From the NCBI GenBank assembly GCA_910584915.1, contig CAJUDM010000001.1, positions 119,592-183,591 of the forward strand: a stretch of DNA of 64,000 nt, given 5' to 3'. The stretch is from an uncultured Lachnospiraceae bacterium. GTDB taxonomy: Bacteria; Bacillota; Clostridia; Lachnospirales; Lachnospiraceae. Of the stretch, positions 38,123 through 47,243 are shown in pieces. The position numbers and the translations under genes were made by a program. The notes below the pieces were generated by a model. It worked only from the letters and a program-made list of their open reading frames with translations, was not told the DNA's origin and made no database searches. Positions within the stretch are counted from its first letter, which is position 1. The number at the start of each line of letters is the position of its first letter.

Positions 38123-39077
38123 TATGAATTTTCTCCAACCAGTGTTCTAAGTTGCTGATTTCCAACAATACTGTTCCCGTTAAAAACAGTAGTTTTTCCA
38201 TTCTATTTCCCACGTTGTGATTTTTGGGGTCTTGCCATAGAAATCACCGCCGTTTTTTTATTATACATCAGGCCAACTGTAATTACCAGATATATTTAAA
38301 ATGTCAGCAGGGGGATACTAAAGATTTAACTTTTCATACTCATAATAGAAATATTGTCGAATAAAACCCCGAACGCCGCATATTTATATAAGCCAATACT
38401 CTATATCCGAAGAAATAGTGCAAAATCATCATTTGAAACATCTCTGAAAATCTCTATTCCAATTTTCGGAATTTGACGCAACCGGTTCAGATTTTCATTG
38501 ATACGTTGGACAATATCAAATCCATTTATCAGTTTTATAATGATTTGAGTGTAATTGCCTGGTGCTTTAGTCTGCAATACTTCTCGATTACGGATCAGCC
38601 AAACGGCGAAAGGATGTGTGCATTATAAGGTTTTTCACTCCTTATACCGTATTCATCATATCCCGCTAAAATTGAATCACACTTTTGCATACTGGGCAGA
38701 AAAAGCCCAGGTGGAAAATCCAGATAGTTTTCCAATATATATCCATCTGCGCTTTTGGTGACCAAAATCCTCCTCTTATAATTCCACTCAAAGGTACTGA
38801 CTGCCAAATTAAATCGAAACATAAGTGCTGCCATATGGATCGTTCTTATTTTTCGCGTATATATACACTTTTCCATATTTATCCGCAAACGGAAACGATA
38901 AATAATATATCCTTTTCTTTTAAATAATAATACACTCCAGTAATACAAAACACAATCCCCTATACGCGCTATAAGACACACAGGGATATCCCAAATAGCA
39001 TAAATCACATAAACTAATAAGCCATCACAGAGTTATAAAACTGCTTAAAATCCCCTGCAAAAATGCTCTCAGCAAAT
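38123..39077 (-). other. Long gap between rfbF and rfbG with decayed sequence
   Basis: No intact recognisable gene in 955 bp. A 137-codon frame (38595-39008, minus) ends in YNAHILSPFG and a neighbouring frame continues it in protein-like style to about 38405 (TKAPGNYTQIIIKLINGFD), suggesting a frameshifted relic of unknown family. Near 38245 a minus-strand MARPQKSQRGK frame stops after 11 codons. A TATAAT at 38260-38265 could serve a weak promoter toward rfbG. The stretch probably marks an old insertion or deletion between rfbF and rfbG. Confidence 0.45.
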
Positions 39078-39854
39078 CTATTTCCAGTTTTTCCAGGGAG
39101 CCTTTCCCTGTTCCCATAATCTCTCTAATTTATTTTTTTCATAGAGAGTATCCATACACTGCCAAAATCCTTTATGTTGATAGCTCATAAGCTGCCCTGT
39201 CGCCACCAGTTTATCCATTGTTTCAGCTTCTAATACTGTCATATCATCTTCCAGATAATTGAATATCTCTGTTTCAAACACCATATAACCAGCATTAATC
39301 GGTATTCCATCATTACTCTTTTTCTCACGAAACGCTCTGACTGCCCCTTTCTCTGAAATATCCAAAACCCCTTTTTCCTGCTTTTGAATTACAGAAGTAA
39401 GTGTAGCTAACTTGCCATGTTTTTTATGAAATTCAAGCAAATTACGAATATTTACATCACATACTCCATCACCATATGTCATCATAAAAGTTTCCCCTTT
39501 TACATATGGTTCAATCCGTTTAATCCTTCCTCCGGTCATCGTACTTCTTCCGGTATCAACCACAGTTACTTTCCAAGGTTCTGCGATTCCTTTATGTATC
39601 GTCATCTTTCCATTATCTGTATAATCAAAAGTCACATCATTAGTGTATAAAAAGTAATCAGCAAACCACTCCTTGATATATTCCTGTTTATAACCTGCAC
39701 ATATAATAAACTCATGAAACCCGTAATATGAATACTCCTTCATAATATGCCATAAAACAGGCATTCCGCCAATCTCCACCATAGGTTTTGGCTTAAACTC
39801 ACTTTCTTCTGATATACGTGTGCCCGCCCCCCCGGCTAACAGAACAACCTTCAT
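39078..39854 (-). CDS. rfbF: Glucose-1-phosphate cytidylyltransferase
   Basis: 258 aa, full length for RfbF. The N-terminal nucleotidyltransferase motif LLAGGAGTRISEES (about 5-18) and KPMVEIGGMPVLWHIM bind CTP and glucose-1-phosphate. MTYGDGVCDVN gives the metal Asp, and FWQCMDTLYEKN is the family-typical C-terminal block. It makes CDP-glucose, first step of the CDP-dideoxysugar pathway. The Gly-Gly of the active-site loop is encoded within a G7 tract (39827-39833), so a slip there would inactivate the enzyme. Confidence 0.96.
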   Translation of the reverse strand: MKVVLLAGGAGTRISEESEFKPKPMVEIGGMPVLWHIMKEYSYYGFHEFIICAGYKQEYIKEWFADYFLYTNDVTFDYTDNGKMTIHKGIAEPWKVTVVDTGRSTMTGGRIKRIEPYVKGETFMMTYGDGVCDVNIRNLLEFHKKHGKLATLTSVIQKQEKGVLDISEKGAVRAFREKKSNDGIPINAGYMVFETEIFNYLEDDMTVLEAETMDKLVATGQLMSYQHKGFWQCMDTLYEKNKLERLWEQGKAPWKNWK

Positions 39855-39931
39855 ATCAACTATAATCCTTTCTCATTTATCACTAAAATTAAATACCCTT
39901 TATCAAAGACTCATAAGTTTTCAATATTATG

Positions 39932-39940
39932 ATCATAGCA
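39932..39940 (-). promoter_or_regulatory. Candidate extended -10 promoter before rfbF
   Basis: The minus strand reads TGCTATGAT in the 95-bp gap before rfbF, one base from the TATAAT consensus with the TGn extension. It is nearly the same as the candidates at 2677 and 58122. No good -35 is visible. It lies about 78 bp before the ATG and would allow internal transcription of the CDP-sugar genes. Confidence 0.35.
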
Positions 39941-39949
39941 AAGTACAAT

Positions 39950-41284
39950 TTAAAAATCCATAGTCCCAATCAGCGCCAAAATAATCCACACATAAATCAC
40001 ACTAATACGCATCCATGTTACTATACGCATTTCTTTTTCAACTCCATCTTCGACAGGAAGATCCTTTACGCCAGGAAATGTTAATACTAGGATAGCAATT
40101 ACAGACGCATATGATATTCCAAGAATCAATGGCATATACGCTTCAAGAAACCAATGAATTCTTGTAAACAGCCAATTATCAAGAATCTCTTTTCCAATAA
40201 ACAAATAACTAAATGTCTTTGGTCCTAAAAATACCCATGGTTGTTTATTAATGCTATCCAGAGCCACTGTTATCCCATATAAAGTCTCTAATAATAAACA
40301 TACTTTAGTTAAACCAGGTTTAACATATATAGCCAAAATTAAGAACGGTGCCAACAAAACATGTCGATAAAAATTATTATTGTAAAATAAAAAAAAGCTC
40401 AAGTAACTTGAAAAGACAAGCCATATTGCATATCTCTTGTTTTTTTCAGTATCCTGATTCGGCAATATATAAGCTATTATACATAAAATCAAAAAAAAGA
40501 ACCCCAACAATCCAATAACCCGCGAAGCTCCTGCATCAATTCTTACTTCTGTTAATCGTTGAATTGCAACATTGACATAATACTCAGGATTACTTCTAGC
40601 AGATGCTCCTGTTTCTGAATTTCGTATTACAAGTTCACTAACACCGGCAAACAATAAACCAGCTCCAAAAACTGATATTAACTTACTAATCTTCCTAAAT
40701 CTAAATAGCACTAATGGTAAAAAAGGCAGTATTGCAAAACCTTTCATCGTGATTGCCACCCCCATAGCTATAATGAATAATATATTTTGTTCCTTTATAT
40801 AATAATACAGTCCTAACAGCACAAAACAAATTCCAATAATATCACATTGCGCAATTGCAACCACTGGAACCACAAGAAAAATAGACATACAATACTGAAG
40901 TTTTACTTCCTGCTTTCGTTCTGCATAAAGCTCTTCCGCAACTTTTCCCACCAAAAATATACTCCAAATCGCAAATACCGCCAATAATAACTTGTACCAA
41001 AGCAAAACAGGTATTGCATTCATATTAATTTCAAAGCCACAGATATAACCTATAAACCAAATCGGCACGCTCCATAGGGCATATATAAAATATATAGAAA
41101 GACCATAAGACCAATCAATCTCATTATAAAGTTGCCCAAATTGCCCGCCAAAAATTTTATCAATAATCATATAACCTGTATTAGAATTTATCAGATTATC
41201 CCCGTATAACATTGTTAAAAAAATAAAAAAAACTCCGATTCCTGTTGCCACTGCCATCCATTTCATTTCTTTTTGTTTTAGCAC
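39950..41284 (-). CDS. Polytopic membrane protein, GT-C mannosyltransferase-like
   Basis: 444 aa with about eleven helices. Features typical of GT-C/DUF2029-like enzymes include an acidic first loop (NEIDWSYGLSI at about 54-64), a central VVAIAQCDIIGICFVLLGLYYYIK block and AITMKGFAILPFLPLVLFR, which resembles the mannosyltransferase K...P..P motif. It would use a polyprenyl-phosphate sugar outside the membrane. The sugar is not predictable. It is followed after 95 bp by rfbF. Confidence 0.75.
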   Translation of the reverse strand: MLKQKEMKWMAVATGIGVFFIFLTMLYGDNLINSNTGYMIIDKIFGGQFGQLYNEIDWSYGLSIYFIYALWSVPIWFIGYICGFEINMNAIPVLLWYKLLLAVFAIWSIFLVGKVAEELYAERKQEVKLQYCMSIFLVVPVVAIAQCDIIGICFVLLGLYYYIKEQNILFIIAMGVAITMKGFAILPFLPLVLFRFRKISKLISVFGAGLLFAGVSELVIRNSETGASARSNPEYYVNVAIQRLTEVRIDAGASRVIGLLGFFFLILCIIAYILPNQDTEKNKRYAIWLVFSSYLSFFLFYNNNFYRHVLLAPFLILAIYVKPGLTKVCLLLETLYGITVALDSINKQPWVFLGPKTFSYLFIGKEILDNWLFTRIHWFLEAYMPLILGISYASVIAILVLTFPGVKDLPVEDGVEKEMRIVTWMRISVIYVWIILALIGTMDF

Positions 41285-41393
41285 TGAATTTCCTCCTTTG
41301 ACTTAACAAACCTATCCCGATTATCTGCAATTACTTGAGTTTACCCTAAAAATAGCAACTTTTGTCCCCCTATCATAAGTAATAATTATTACA

Positions 41394-42932
41394 TTACGCT
41401 TTCCGGCAATTATACATCAAACCTCTTATTTTTCTTAGCGGGAACTTTATTTTGAATATAAGTCTATTATATTTATCTCTTCTGTACTGTTTCAGATCAA
41501 ATCCCCCCTGACCGTACATTTTATGTTTCAATTGGTAATCATGTATCATCTTTTTTGTTTTTCCTCGATATTCTTTCGGTATATTAACGGATCCCTTTAT
41601 TAATTTAATACATTGTTTTACTCCATTTATATCTTTTACAATATTTTTCGCCAATCCAATTCTTTTCATACAGTGTATAGATATAAACTTCATACTTTCA
41701 AAGCAAAAATACTTTTCTGGATTATACAGCATATTATATACAACATTTTCATTGCTTACTAATTCTTTTTCATTTATATCCCCATCAATATCTTTTGCCA
41801 AAATCTCTTTCTGTTTATAGTCCGAAATAAAGCGAACATTTTCCATACTGCATAACCCATACATCTCTAGTACTGTTTGAATATCCGCAATAAATCTAGA
41901 CATATCTAACCCCCGGGTCTTAATTGTACTTTTTAATTTCATCAATTTTTTGTATAACTCACCATTCTGGTAAGGATTTGCAAAATTAAGAAATTCTATT
42001 GAATTTTTATTATATAAAAGTTCCGACATTTTCTCTGTTTCAAATCGATTATCCGAAATATGAATTGAATGATTTTCTATATTAAATAACTCTCTGATTT
42101 TACTTTTTGCATTTACAACATCATCTAAACTAGCAGCCTCAAAAAGATATGTCTTAACAGCATTCCTTTTTTGATAGCATGCTCTTGCCTTTCCTTTAAT
42201 TCCTTCAAAACGATCATCTATGCTCCCTACCCATTTCTGATGTCCATATATTTGAATCATAAAGTTCTGTAATCCCTGGTAAGTTAAATACACATCCTGT
42301 GCATAAACAATTTTCCCTATACTTCGTAATATTGCCTCCACCTTATCAGATAATTTTGTTCCAGCTACCGGCCACATACATGCCATATAACAGTTTTGTT
42401 TTAAATGCGAATAATATATTGCCATATATCCCAAGTTTATATCGCTCATCAAATGATTTCTAAAATATCTATAATCATATTGCCTATCTAATTTCGGAAA
42501 CTTTATTACTGTGATATTTCTATTATAATATGCTGCTATTGCTGTTCGATGTGCGCCATCAAGAAGTACATTATCCTGCCCTACTGGAATCAATGATTTT
42601 TTACAATCAAATCCGTCCTTTTTAATATTTTCTATCAAAATATCAAAATCTTCCAAATATTTTTGAAAAGAATTTTTACTTTCTGTTCCTGGCTCTAAAA
42701 ATGTTCCATTAGAAAAAGCATTAATATTATCATGGTAAATCTTTATCGCCCATTCCAAATCAATATCTTTCTCCTTTGCATCTATGTATATCCATTTAGC
42801 CATTAAATCAAATCTGTTATAATGGAATAATTCTTTAGCTGGCATCGTACATATTTCATATCTACATCCTAAATCTATATTATTTTCCTTAACAAAATAA
42901 TTTGTCAATAAATTAAATGGATAGTTTATCAT
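41394..42932 (-). CDS. Unrecognised protein with ParB/Srx-like motif
   Basis: 512 aa, soluble and lysine-rich, no signal peptide. Around 115-135 it has PVGQDNVLLDGAHRTAIAAYY, the DGxHR pattern of ParB/sulfiredoxin-like folds, which bind or hydrolyse nucleotides. Further on (about 295-420) the run HISDNRF, RFISDYKQKE and YNPEKYFCFESMKFISI resembles nucleotidyltransferase/kinase-like proteins of glycan loci and recalls the 210-aa protein at 44381. I cannot assign a function. A perfect 10-bp hairpin lies just upstream of the ATG. The gene is very AT-rich. Confidence 0.7.
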   Translation of the reverse strand: MINYPFNLLTNYFVKENNIDLGCRYEICTMPAKELFHYNRFDLMAKWIYIDAKEKDIDLEWAIKIYHDNINAFSNGTFLEPGTESKNSFQKYLEDFDILIENIKKDGFDCKKSLIPVGQDNVLLDGAHRTAIAAYYNRNITVIKFPKLDRQYDYRYFRNHLMSDINLGYMAIYYSHLKQNCYMACMWPVAGTKLSDKVEAILRSIGKIVYAQDVYLTYQGLQNFMIQIYGHQKWVGSIDDRFEGIKGKARACYQKRNAVKTYLFEAASLDDVVNAKSKIRELFNIENHSIHISDNRFETEKMSELLYNKNSIEFLNFANPYQNGELYKKLMKLKSTIKTRGLDMSRFIADIQTVLEMYGLCSMENVRFISDYKQKEILAKDIDGDINEKELVSNENVVYNMLYNPEKYFCFESMKFISIHCMKRIGLAKNIVKDINGVKQCIKLIKGSVNIPKEYRGKTKKMIHDYQLKHKMYGQGGFDLKQYRRDKYNRLIFKIKFPLRKIRGLMYNCRKA

Positions 42933-42941
42933 CTTATCTTG

Positions 42942-42970
42942 TATGGTGTTTATAGAAGCAAAACACCATA
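42942..42970 (-). repeat. Perfect 10-bp inverted repeat upstream of the 512-aa gene
   Basis: TATGGTGTTT (42942-42951) and AAACACCATA (42961-42970) are exact reverse complements with a 9-base loop. The hairpin ends about 9 bases before the ATG at 42932, so in RNA it could hide the translation start region. It has no T-run on either side and is GC-poor, so it is not a convincing terminator. It may be regulatory or a relic of the nearby insertion element. Confidence 0.6.
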
Positions 42971-43195
42971 GCTTCCTTTCTTTCGAATATCATGCTTCAA
43001 TACAATTCAGATATTGTGGATTTTAGATTATTACCCTGCAGCTTGACTACTCAACAGGAATGTATTGCCGCCTCCTTTATCTGAGTTGTTTATCTGCTAT
43101 GTCTATTCCTGAATTCTTATTTCAATCAAACCTACAATAACAATCTCTGACAGATATCATAGAATCAGACTTTTATAAAAGGGACGCACAATCTC
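42971..43195. other. Non-coding stretch beside the IS110 remnant
   Basis: No gene, promoter or structural RNA that I can recognise. It lies between the hairpin and the start of the IS110 transposase relic and may be the leader of that element. Confidence 0.4.
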
Positions 43196-43376
43196 ATGAT
43201 TCACATAGGCATTGACATTGCCAAACCTAACCACTTTGCATCCCATCAAGACATCAGTTACGCACAAAAATAACATCCGCATGACCAAAACAGATAAAGT
43301 TACCACATTTATCATTGCCAAAACACTTATGATGCAGGATTCTTACAGGCCTGTCTTTTTCTATACCTTGACCTGA
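43196..43376 (+). pseudogene. IS110-family transposase remnant
   Basis: The only supported plus-strand coding trace. ATG at 43196 begins MIHIGIDIAKPNHFAS, the N-terminal RuvC-like start (first catalytic Asp) of IS110 DEDD transposases, and stops at TAA 43271-43273. The next frame (43275-43376) reads IRMTKTDKVTTFIIAKTLMMQDSYR, the following conserved IS110 block (KTDKVDT). An internal deletion has joined them, and everything after this, including the serine domain, is gone. It is dead debris marking past insertion between the GT10 gene and the 512-aa gene. Confidence 0.85.
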
Positions 43377-43387
43377 TAGGTCATTTC

Positions 43388-44338
43388 TTACATTGGCCAT
43401 CTCCTACAAAACCTCTTCTGCCCTTTCTTATTTTTCTCACACTCATACTGCTTCGCTGTCCTCTCAGTCCATCCCCCTATATTTCTTCGATAAGCATATT
43501 TTATAGGCTGATCTATTATATTAATCAAAAAATTTTCAATTTCTTCTTCTTTCTTTTTTATATATTCATTATCTTTAAATGCTGGCTGCTTCAATATATT
43601 TTTATATAACTCCATATCCTGATCTATCATTTGAATATAATCAATAGCCTGATCTAAACTTTTAAAATCATTTACATTAATATAAGCATTACTACTAATA
43701 ACTTCATTTATACACGGATCTCCCCAATAAATCGGCACTGTCCCGGCCGCAAAACATGAAATAATCTTTTCTGTCAAATATCCTTTATGCCTGCTGTTTT
43801 CAAACGCAATCGCAAATTTATGCTTTTTTTGAAATCCTAATTTATCAACAACCCCTTCTGAAGTTCCAATATTATTTAGAAATTTCCCTCCAGAATTAAC
43901 TTTTTTATAGGCACTTAACTTATTAAAAAAATCCTCTCGTATTTTTTCTGCATTTTCATTTGAATATACAAAACTACAAAATTCTTGTTTCTCGTATATA
44001 TTAAAAATATTTTTTTGTGCCAATTGCACATCCATCCTATACTTAGGATTCATAATCCAATTAGGAGCCCATATATACCTGTCCCCAAATTCAATCTTTT
44101 CAAATCCAATTGCATAATCAACCACATTAAAATCCGGACAATAGTTTTCTCCTGAGTAAAATATACGTACCCCTCTTTCTTTCAAAAAATTCCTATTAAA
44201 AAGAGAACAAAAAATATACTCTGCATTTTCACTCACCACTTCAACTTTATAGTATTTTTTCAAAATATCATTAATAAGATAACTTTCATAATCAAAGCCA
44301 TCCCAAAAACCAATGTATGAAACCTTTATAGTTCTCAA
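43388..44338 (-). CDS. Glycosyltransferase family 10 (alpha-1,3/4-fucosyltransferase type)
   Basis: 316 aa with the full GT10 signature KFAIAFENSRHKGYLTEKIISCFAAGTVPIYWGDP (about 174-208), whose N-S-x-x-x-G-Y-x-T-E-K core binds GDP-fucose. The upstream RIFYSGENYCPDF and the CSFVYSNENAEKIR blocks also fit. GT10 enzymes make Lewis-type alpha-1,3/4-fucose linkages, in bacteria often mimicking host antigens. No GDP-fucose synthesis genes are in the window. The stop lies 11 bp from the IS110 relic, with a basic C-terminal tail. Confidence 0.93.
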   Translation of the reverse strand: MRTIKVSYIGFWDGFDYESYLINDILKKYYKVEVVSENAEYIFCSLFNRNFLKERGVRIFYSGENYCPDFNVVDYAIGFEKIEFGDRYIWAPNWIMNPKYRMDVQLAQKNIFNIYEKQEFCSFVYSNENAEKIREDFFNKLSAYKKVNSGGKFLNNIGTSEGVVDKLGFQKKHKFAIAFENSRHKGYLTEKIISCFAAGTVPIYWGDPCINEVISSNAYINVNDFKSLDQAIDYIQMIDQDMELYKNILKQPAFKDNEYIKKKEEEIENFLINIIDQPIKYAYRRNIGGWTERTAKQYECEKNKKGQKRFCRRWPM

Positions 44339-44380
44339 AATTTCTTACCCCTATCTTTATCATCCAATTAAAATATTTTC

Positions 44381-45013
44381 TTAAATTTTAATTTGTTCTC
44401 TAATTTTTCTAATTAATTTAGTTTTTACCCTCATATATCTAGCCGCAAATGAAACACAGTCTGAATGAATAAATTCCCAAAAAAACTCATTCTCCTTTCC
44501 CTTCTTTATCACATATTTATATTTTTTTTCTTTCATAAACTGCCAAAGCATTTTATCATACTGTGCCATTGTATCAAAATATATTCCTGATAATTTCTTA
44601 TACTTTTCCGAAATAGTTCCTTTATGAATTAGCCCATGATAAATCAAAGAATATCTATAGTTTTCATCATTTAAAACATAACATAAATAAGTACTATCCT
44701 GTTCTCTATTGCCTATCATTTCTCTTATCCAGTTTCCATCAAACTCATTATCATAAATTGTAATAAAATCAAGGATAATTCTTTTCCCCGCAATAAATAC
44801 TTTATAATGCTTACAATCATCTTTGCCAAATAATGGTGTAGCCTCAATATATTCCACAAATCTCTTCACATCCACGCATAATAAATCAATATCCTTATTG
44901 CTATCCCAGTCAGAAAATTTGTCAAATTCTTCTACTCCTCTCAAAATTACATAATCATCTATTTCTTTATTTATATAATTGAAAAAACTTTTTAAAGAAT
45001 TAAATTCTCTCAT
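44381..45013 (-). CDS. Nucleotidyltransferase-like protein of unknown function
   Basis: 210 aa. The first 100 residues resemble an NTase-fold domain: DYVILRGVEEFDKFSDWDSNKDIDLLC (about 20-46) gives a D-x-D pair, and KRIILDFITIYD a third acidic site. The rest is helical and basic with no membrane segment. Such proteins recur in glycan clusters, sometimes as stand-alone sugar- or phosphate-transferring enzymes, but the role is not established. It lies between the GT10 and a GT-like gene and may share ancestry with the central part of the 512-aa protein at 41394. Confidence 0.65.
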   Translation of the reverse strand: MREFNSLKSFFNYINKEIDDYVILRGVEEFDKFSDWDSNKDIDLLCVDVKRFVEYIEATPLFGKDDCKHYKVFIAGKRIILDFITIYDNEFDGNWIREMIGNREQDSTYLCYVLNDENYRYSLIYHGLIHKGTISEKYKKLSGIYFDTMAQYDKMLWQFMKEKKYKYVIKKGKENEFFWEFIHSDCVSFAARYMRVKTKLIRKIREQIKI

Positions 45014-45027
45014 TTTAACCCCTTATA

Positions 45028-45927
45028 TTATGTCCATCTGCTAAAAAGATTTAAGTGTTTTCTATATTTATCCATCAATTTTCTATAATATTCCCAAGTC
45101 AAAAACTTATACCATCTCTGCTTTTCATATTTTAATTGAAATAAACTTTTCATATCTCCACGTCTATGTGAAAATACAATTTGAGGATATTCACTTCTTT
45201 GACATATTTCTTCAGCGTATTTATCTTTTCTCTCCCCGAATTGTGAAGGATCCCGAAATGGCTCGACCCCATACTTTTTACACAATAGACTAAAAATGCT
45301 CTGATCATGCCGATGTTCAATAAACTCAGAATAATTATCTTTTCCGAGGCAATTAGGCTGATCTGTAACTGCTCGAGCATCCTGCAACCAAAATAACCAT
45401 TCATTTAAAAATTTTTCTACAAACTCTGTTTTTTTTAATACAACGTATCCTCCCAAAATCTGCGCTGTATCTGTAAATGCCGGTTCATCGCATCCCAGCA
45501 AAATAAAAGCATCCCGTTTTGTCCACTCACGCTCTTTTGATGACAGCGAAAAAACCATAATATCTTCTTTCTCTTTTTCCATACATTTTATCAGCTCTGA
45601 AACCTTATTTACATAAATTGTTCCTGCATCCGAATAAATAAGATAGTCCTCTTTTTTCAGATTCTTTAATGTTTTCAGCATGATATATGGTTTCCATATC
45701 CAATAACCACCCCCTCGAAGCTTGTTCCAAATTAAAGCATTCTTATTCTTAAAGCTTTCCTCTATATCTTCTGGTCCATATGCTATCACCTTATCTGCCC
45801 CGTAACGTTTAGCTGTTTTACAGTTTAATTTCTTAGCACGCTGATACTTCTCATCCCCATAAGTAATTGCCCAAATCACTTGTTCTCCTCCCCATCTGTC
45901 TGTTCCACCTAGTTTCATTAATCGCAT
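45028..45927 (-). CDS. Putative glycosyltransferase with DAG motif
   Basis: 299 aa. The conserved blocks are WAITYGDEKYQRAKKL (about 19-34), LRGGGYWIWKPYIMLKTL and YLIYSDAGTIYVN, then TDTAQILGGYVVLKK and a late FSHRRGDMKSLF. It resembles a recurrent GT-A-like family of capsule loci in which DAG stands at the usual DxD position. Activity and sugar are unknown. It overlaps the end of the ABC ATPase gene by 10 bp, which suggests coupled expression. Confidence 0.7.
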   Translation of the reverse strand: MRLMKLGGTDRWGGEQVIWAITYGDEKYQRAKKLNCKTAKRYGADKVIAYGPEDIEESFKNKNALIWNKLRGGGYWIWKPYIMLKTLKNLKKEDYLIYSDAGTIYVNKVSELIKCMEKEKEDIMVFSLSSKEREWTKRDAFILLGCDEPAFTDTAQILGGYVVLKKTEFVEKFLNEWLFWLQDARAVTDQPNCLGKDNYSEFIEHRHDQSIFSLLCKKYGVEPFRDPSQFGERKDKYAEEICQRSEYPQIVFSHRRGDMKSLFQLKYEKQRWYKFLTWEYYRKLMDKYRKHLNLFSRWT

Positions 45928-47219
45928 ATTTTATCAATCGACAAACACTGCATTTTATTCAACCTAATTTTTCCCCAATACTTTTTTTGCCAATTGATTA
46001 TTTTTAATCCCTTTTCATCTATAACCTGAAATATAATTGCTTGACTAGGGTGATCATAAGATGTAAAATTTCCAAATTCATTTTGTGAAAATATATCTAT
46101 CTCAAAAAAATACCTTCCCTCTACTAAATTCGATATATTAAAAGTAAATATCGCCACTCCTTTTTCCCCAGTATTCACATCTGCAAATATCTCTGACTGT
46201 GTCATTCCTACACTTTGTCCATCATCCAAATCTTTTATCGAGAAATAAATTTGAAGGTTTTTAAGATTCGCATACGCCTCCCAATTAATTTGATATATCA
46301 AGGGCTCATTTGAAAAATAAATAGCTTCTTGTTTTCCTACAAATTCAAATTTTGTCACCTTAAATAAAGAGCCGTGGTATGTTGAAGGCCTTATTGTTTT
46401 TAATAAATCATACTTTGTCTTAAATTCTTCTGTATCAAAATCTAAGTATAAACGAATTGCTTTCTCTACGTCACCATCAAATATAATTTTACCTTTTTTT
46501 AGTACAATGCATCGTGCACATAATTGCCGGATTGTGCTCATATTATGGCTTACATATAAAATAGTCTTTCCCGCATTATCAGCCTCATCCCCCATCTTTC
46601 CCAAACACTTCTGTTGAAATTTCATATCGCCTACCGCTAAAACTTCATCCATGATCATTATTTCTGCATCCAAATGTGCCGCTACTGAAAATGCAAGTTT
46701 TACATACATGCCAGATGAGTATCTTTTTACCGGAGTGTCAATAAATTGGCGCACTTCTGAAAATTCTATTATATCTTCTAATTTTTTATCTATCTCCATT
46801 TTAGTCATACCAAGAATAGCGCCATTCATATAAATATTCTCTCTGCCTGTAAGTTCAGGATGAAAGCCTGTCCCCACCTCCAGCATTGCCGCTATTCGCC
46901 CATTTAATCCTATCGTTCCTTCCGTTGGCGCTGTCACGCGGGACAGAAGTTTAAGTAATGTTGATTTTCCTGCTCCATTGTGCCCGATAATGCCTACTGC
47001 CTCACCTTTTTTTACTTGGAAATTTATATCATTCAATGCCCAAAACTTCTCATTTTTTATCAGCCCCTTTTGATCAATCTTTAAATTCGGATCATCTCTC
47101 CCCCTTATTCTTGCCATTCTGCTTTGCAATTCTTCTTTTAATGTCGTTCCGCCAATAGCGCCCAGTCTATATTGCTTTGATACATGATTTATGTCAATCA
47201 TAATTTGATCATTCATCAT
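45918..47219 (-). CDS. Polysaccharide ABC exporter ATP-binding protein (Wzt/TagH type)
   Basis: 433 aa. The ATPase domain has Walker A GHNGAGKST (79-87), signature YSSGMYVKLAFS (167-178) and Walker B IMIMDEVLAVGD (about 187-198), the form specific to polysaccharide and teichoic acid exporters. A C-terminal beta-rich domain (about 280-433, including YFSNEPLIYQINWEAYANL) matches Wzt-type domains that recognise the non-reducing end of the finished glycan. It pairs with the permease at 47244, 24 bp upstream. Confidence 0.93.
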   Translation of the reverse strand: MMNDQIMIDINHVSKQYRLGAIGGTTLKEELQSRMARIRGRDDPNLKIDQKGLIKNEKFWALNDINFQVKKGEAVGIIGHNGAGKSTLLKLLSRVTAPTEGTIGLNGRIAAMLEVGTGFHPELTGRENIYMNGAILGMTKMEIDKKLEDIIEFSEVRQFIDTPVKRYSSGMYVKLAFSVAAHLDAEIMIMDEVLAVGDMKFQQKCLGKMGDEADNAGKTILYVSHNMSTIRQLCARCIVLKKGKIIFDGDVEKAIRLYLDFDTEEFKTKYDLLKTIRPSTYHGSLFKVTKFEFVGKQEAIYFSNEPLIYQINWEAYANLKNLQIYFSIKDLDDGQSVGMTQSEIFADVNTGEKGVAIFTFNISNLVEGRYFFEIDIFSQNEFGNFTSYDHPSQAIIFQVIDEKGLKIINWQKKYWGKIRLNKMQCLSIDKICD

Positions 47220-47243
47220 ATTCTATCCCTTCTGTCCAATTTT

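Noticed and set aside
42942..42970. Hairpin as a rho-independent terminator
   Set aside because: It is AT-rich, lacks a T-run on either strand and lies directly before a start codon.
43196..43376. A functional IS110 element
   Set aside because: Only the first conserved blocks remain, joined by an internal deletion and followed by stops; the catalytic serine domain is missing.
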